Part shown: positions 13,971 to 15,635 of the stretch, in pieces
Layout of the letters: each line of letters begins with the position of its first letter
Numbering within the stretch: position 1 is the first letter of the stretch
Assembly: GCA_027014065.1 (NCBI GenBank)
Contig: JALWEL010000028.1
Coordinates: forward strand, 1 to 15,635
From: DHVE2 group archaeon
GTDB lineage: Archaea > Thermoplasmatota > Thermoplasmata > Thermoplasmatales > Aciduliprofundaceae
Length of the DNA stretch: 15,635 nt
Direction: 5' to 3'
Position numbers and translations under genes: made by a program
Notes under the pieces: generated by a model
Databases searched by the model: none
Told to the model about the DNA's origin: nothing
The model's input: the letters and a program-made list of their open reading frames with translations, nothing else

Positions 13971-15287
13971 TTAGGACACCTCCTTTAAAGCGCTAACTAA
14001 TTTATCCATATCCTCCTCACGTATCATTTCGGTGGTTGCCAGAAGCATGGAATTCGGGACGTTGCGGTAGCATCCGGCGTTGATTGGTAAGCCACCATGA
14101 ACTCCATGCTTAAGCAATTCCTTAGAAATCTCGTGCGGATTCTTTGGCAGCTCCACCAAGAATTCGTTGAAGTGCTTTGCATCGAAAATGGGCGCGTTGA
14201 ATCCCGCATTTCTCAATTTCTCCATGAGCATACGGGCGTTGTCCATGTTTTTCTTCGCCAATTCTTTCAATCCGTTTGCGCCGTAATAAGCGACGAATGC
14301 AACGCTGAACACCGCGCAGAGAGCCTCGTTGGAACAGATATTGCTTGTCGCTTTACCCCTTCTTATGTGTTGCTCCCTCGTCTGGAGAGTCATAACGAAG
14401 GCTCTCCTTCCATCAGCATCCACGGTTTCCCCTATTAATCTGCCCGGCATCTTTCTAACGTACTGCTTGCGGGTGGCGAATATTCCTAAAAGAGGTCCGC
14501 CGAAGCTTATGGGGTTGCCTAAAATTTGCCCTTCGCCAATAACTATATCCGCGCCGTAGTCCGCCGGAGGCTTGAGAACTGCTAAACTGAGCGGGTTCAC
14601 GCCAATGGTGTATATTGCCTTGCCCATCATCTCTTTTATCTCATCGACGCCTTCATCTATCACGCCGAAGAAATTTGGATTCTCCACATACACCATCGCT
14701 GTGTCCTCGCTTATTAATTCCTGCAATTTATCCAGAGCGACCATCCCGCGCTCGTTGAGCGGGTATTTCTTAATGCTCATCCCCAATCCTGCGATGTAAT
14801 TCTTCAAAACGCTCTCCTTCTCCCAGTATAAATTTTCCGGAACTAAAACCTCTTTTCTCCTGTTTATTCTGTACGCCATCCTTGCAGCTTCTCCCAATGA
14901 TGTGTGTGCATCGTACATCGATGAATTGGCAACGTCCATTCCCGTTAATTCGGCAATAACGCTCTGATACTCAAACTGCACCTGAAGCATTCCCTGCGAA
15001 ATTTCGGGCTGATATGGGGTGTAAGAGGTGTAGAATTCAGAGCGACCAACGATTTCCAGCACCGCCGGAGGTATGTAATGGGTGTAAATTCCCGCTCCCA
15101 GAAAATTAGGCATATCGAATATATCTTTGTTCTTCGCAGCCAGTTCCTTGGCGTATCGGTACACGGATATTTCATCCATGGCCTCAATATCTATTCCTTT
15201 TTTCCACACATCCTTTGGAATGTCGCTGAAAAGTTCTTCCCAGGAGTTCATCCCTAAATATTTGAGCATATCGTCCATATCTTTCAT
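13971..15287 (-). CDS. gcvPA: Glycine dehydrogenase (decarboxylating) subunit 1, P-protein
   Basis: A 438-aa partner of GcvPB, the N-terminal half of the glycine decarboxylase fold. It contributes to the active site but lacks the PLP lysine. Motifs are FLGAGIYTHYIPPAV (62-76), TSYTPYQPEISQGMLQ (87-102), QSVIAELTGMDVANSSMYD (108-126) and, later, VIGEGQILGNPISFGGPLLG and LQTREQHIRRGKATSNICSN. All are normal for the family, as is the length. No Shine-Dalgarno precedes the ATG; a TTTATG element about 27 bases upstream points to a leaderless start. It is the first gene of a two-gene operon with gcvPB and is divergent from a nucleotidyltransferase gene. Ordinary regulation by glycine (a glycine riboswitch) is not seen; the leader is too short to hold one. 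Confidence 0.96.
   Translation of the reverse strand: MKDMDDMLKYLGMNSWEELFSDIPKDVWKKGIDIEAMDEISVYRYAKELAAKNKDIFDMPNFLGAGIYTHYIPPAVLEIVGRSEFYTSYTPYQPEISQGMLQVQFEYQSVIAELTGMDVANSSMYDAHTSLGEAARMAYRINRRKEVLVPENLYWEKESVLKNYIAGLGMSIKKYPLNERGMVALDKLQELISEDTAMVYVENPNFFGVIDEGVDEIKEMMGKAIYTIGVNPLSLAVLKPPADYGADIVIGEGQILGNPISFGGPLLGIFATRKQYVRKMPGRLIGETVDADGRRAFVMTLQTREQHIRRGKATSNICSNEALCAVFSVAFVAYYGANGLKELAKKNMDNARMLMEKLRNAGFNAPIFDAKHFNEFLVELPKNPHEISKELLKHGVHGGLPINAGCYRNVPNSMLLATTEMIREEDMDKLVSALKEVS
13977..13983 (-). promoter_or_regulatory. Strong Shine-Dalgarno of gcvPB
   Basis: GGAGGTG on the minus strand, 6 bases before the gcvPB ATG and inside the last codons of gcvPA. It is the strongest ribosome site noticed in the window. 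Confidence 0.85.
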
Positions 15288-15310
15288 ACGGGGGTGATGA
15301 TTTCGGAGAG

Positions 15311-15318
15311 CATAAATC
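15311..15318. promoter_or_regulatory. Shared TATA-like element between gcvPA and the divergent gene
   Basis: CATAAATC reads GATTTATG on the other strand. It lies about 27 bases before the gcvPA ATG on the minus strand, and about 33 bases before the likely GTG start on the plus strand. Only 60 bases separate the two starts, so the promoters must overlap. Confidence 0.45.
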
Positions 15319-15347
15319 TTTTGAATACCCAGCGAATTCCTTTACAG

Positions 15348-15635
15348 GTGAAAGCATACGTGTTAGTTGGAAACTCCAAGCGTTTGCCTAAGAAACATCT
15401 AATCGAGGTTCTTCCCGGCATGAGATTAATAGATTTGGTTGTCAAAAATCTCAGGAAAATCGGGCTCGAGGTGGTTATTTACTCCAAATACCCATTTCCC
15501 GTGGACGCTGAAATAATAATCGACAGGGAGGCGTGGATTCTCCCCTCCATCATTTCTCTGTTTTCCCACGATTCCGAGTTCTTCCTGTTCGGCGGTGACA
15601 TGCCCCTGATTAAAAAGGAGGCCGTGGAAATTTTG
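15348..15635 (+). CDS. MobA-like NTP-transferase domain protein (partial, 3' end outside window)
   Basis: The frame is open to the right edge (96 codons from GTG 15348). The N-terminus VKAYVLVGNSKRLPKKHLIE has the beta-strand plus nucleotide-binding loop of the MobA/CobY/GlmU-type nucleotidyltransferases, but the usual AGGxSxRMGxxK is altered to VGNSKRLPKK. After LIDLVVKNLRKIGLEVVIYS comes FFLFGGDMPLIKKEAV, matching the metal-binding CDMP/GDMP motif that follows the third strand. It should transfer a nucleotide to a phosphorylated acceptor, for example molybdopterin or cobinamide phosphate; the acceptor cannot be named. The start is uncertain: ATG 15297 and GTG 15360 (with GGTGAA 7 bases upstream) are in frame. 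GTG 15348 is preferred because it puts the first strand at the N-terminus. Confidence 0.65.
   Translation, partial: MKAYVLVGNSKRLPKKHLIEVLPGMRLIDLVVKNLRKIGLEVVIYSKYPFPVDAEIIIDREAWILPSIISLFSHDSEFFLFGGDMPLIKKEAVEIL

Noticed and set aside
15288..15347. Glycine riboswitch before gcvPA
   Set aside because: The predicted transcript is leaderless and the 60-base gap is too short and lacks the conserved riboswitch core.

Overview
The window looks like chromosomal DNA of a thermophilic euryarchaeon. The signs are glycine decarboxylase split into two subunits, AT-rich TATA boxes 25 to 28 bases upstream of several start codons (leaderless mRNAs), GGTG-type ribosome sites on internal operon genes, a beta-CASP nuclease of archaeal type, and a tRNA with no encoded CCA and almost all-G:C stems. 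A relative of Thermoplasmata such as Aciduliprofundum would fit, but that is a guess from general resemblance.

Region 1 (1-5698, all minus strand) is an AT-rich cell-surface polymer locus. In transcription order it holds a Wzx-type flippase, a GT2 and a GT4 glycosyltransferase (overlapping), a TagF/TarL-like polyol-phosphate transferase, and a bifunctional IspD-like cytidylyltransferase/short-chain reductase cut by the left edge. The last two resemble bacterial enzymes that make CDP-ribitol and polymerise it into teichoic acid or capsule. An archaeal phosphopolyol surface polymer is therefore the main hypothesis of this window.

Region 2 (5695-8136, minus) is a compact cluster: a winged-helix protein, a 97-aa orphan, a PurN with an unusual N-terminal extension of about 108 residues, and methylthioadenosine phosphorylase. 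The stop of the phosphorylase overlaps the flippase start (ATGA), so this cluster may be transcribed into the surface-polymer genes. Directly upstream is tRNA-Asn(GUU), 8186-8259.

Region 3 (8379-12467) has mixed orientation: a beta-CASP metallo-beta-lactamase nuclease (+), a secreted Ig-like protein (-), flavin prenyltransferase UbiX (+), and an orphan secreted/membrane protein (-) whose 3' end overlaps ubiX. The 10773-10986 gap carries promoters and two alternative hairpins.

Region 4 (12555-15635) is the gcvPA-gcvPB operon (minus) for glycine decarboxylation. The start of a divergent MobA-like nucleotidyltransferase (+) runs off the right edge. The glycine cleavage P-protein and formyl-folate-dependent PurN in one window suggest a folate one-carbon economy feeding purine synthesis. 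There are no mobile elements, CRISPR arrays or rRNA genes.
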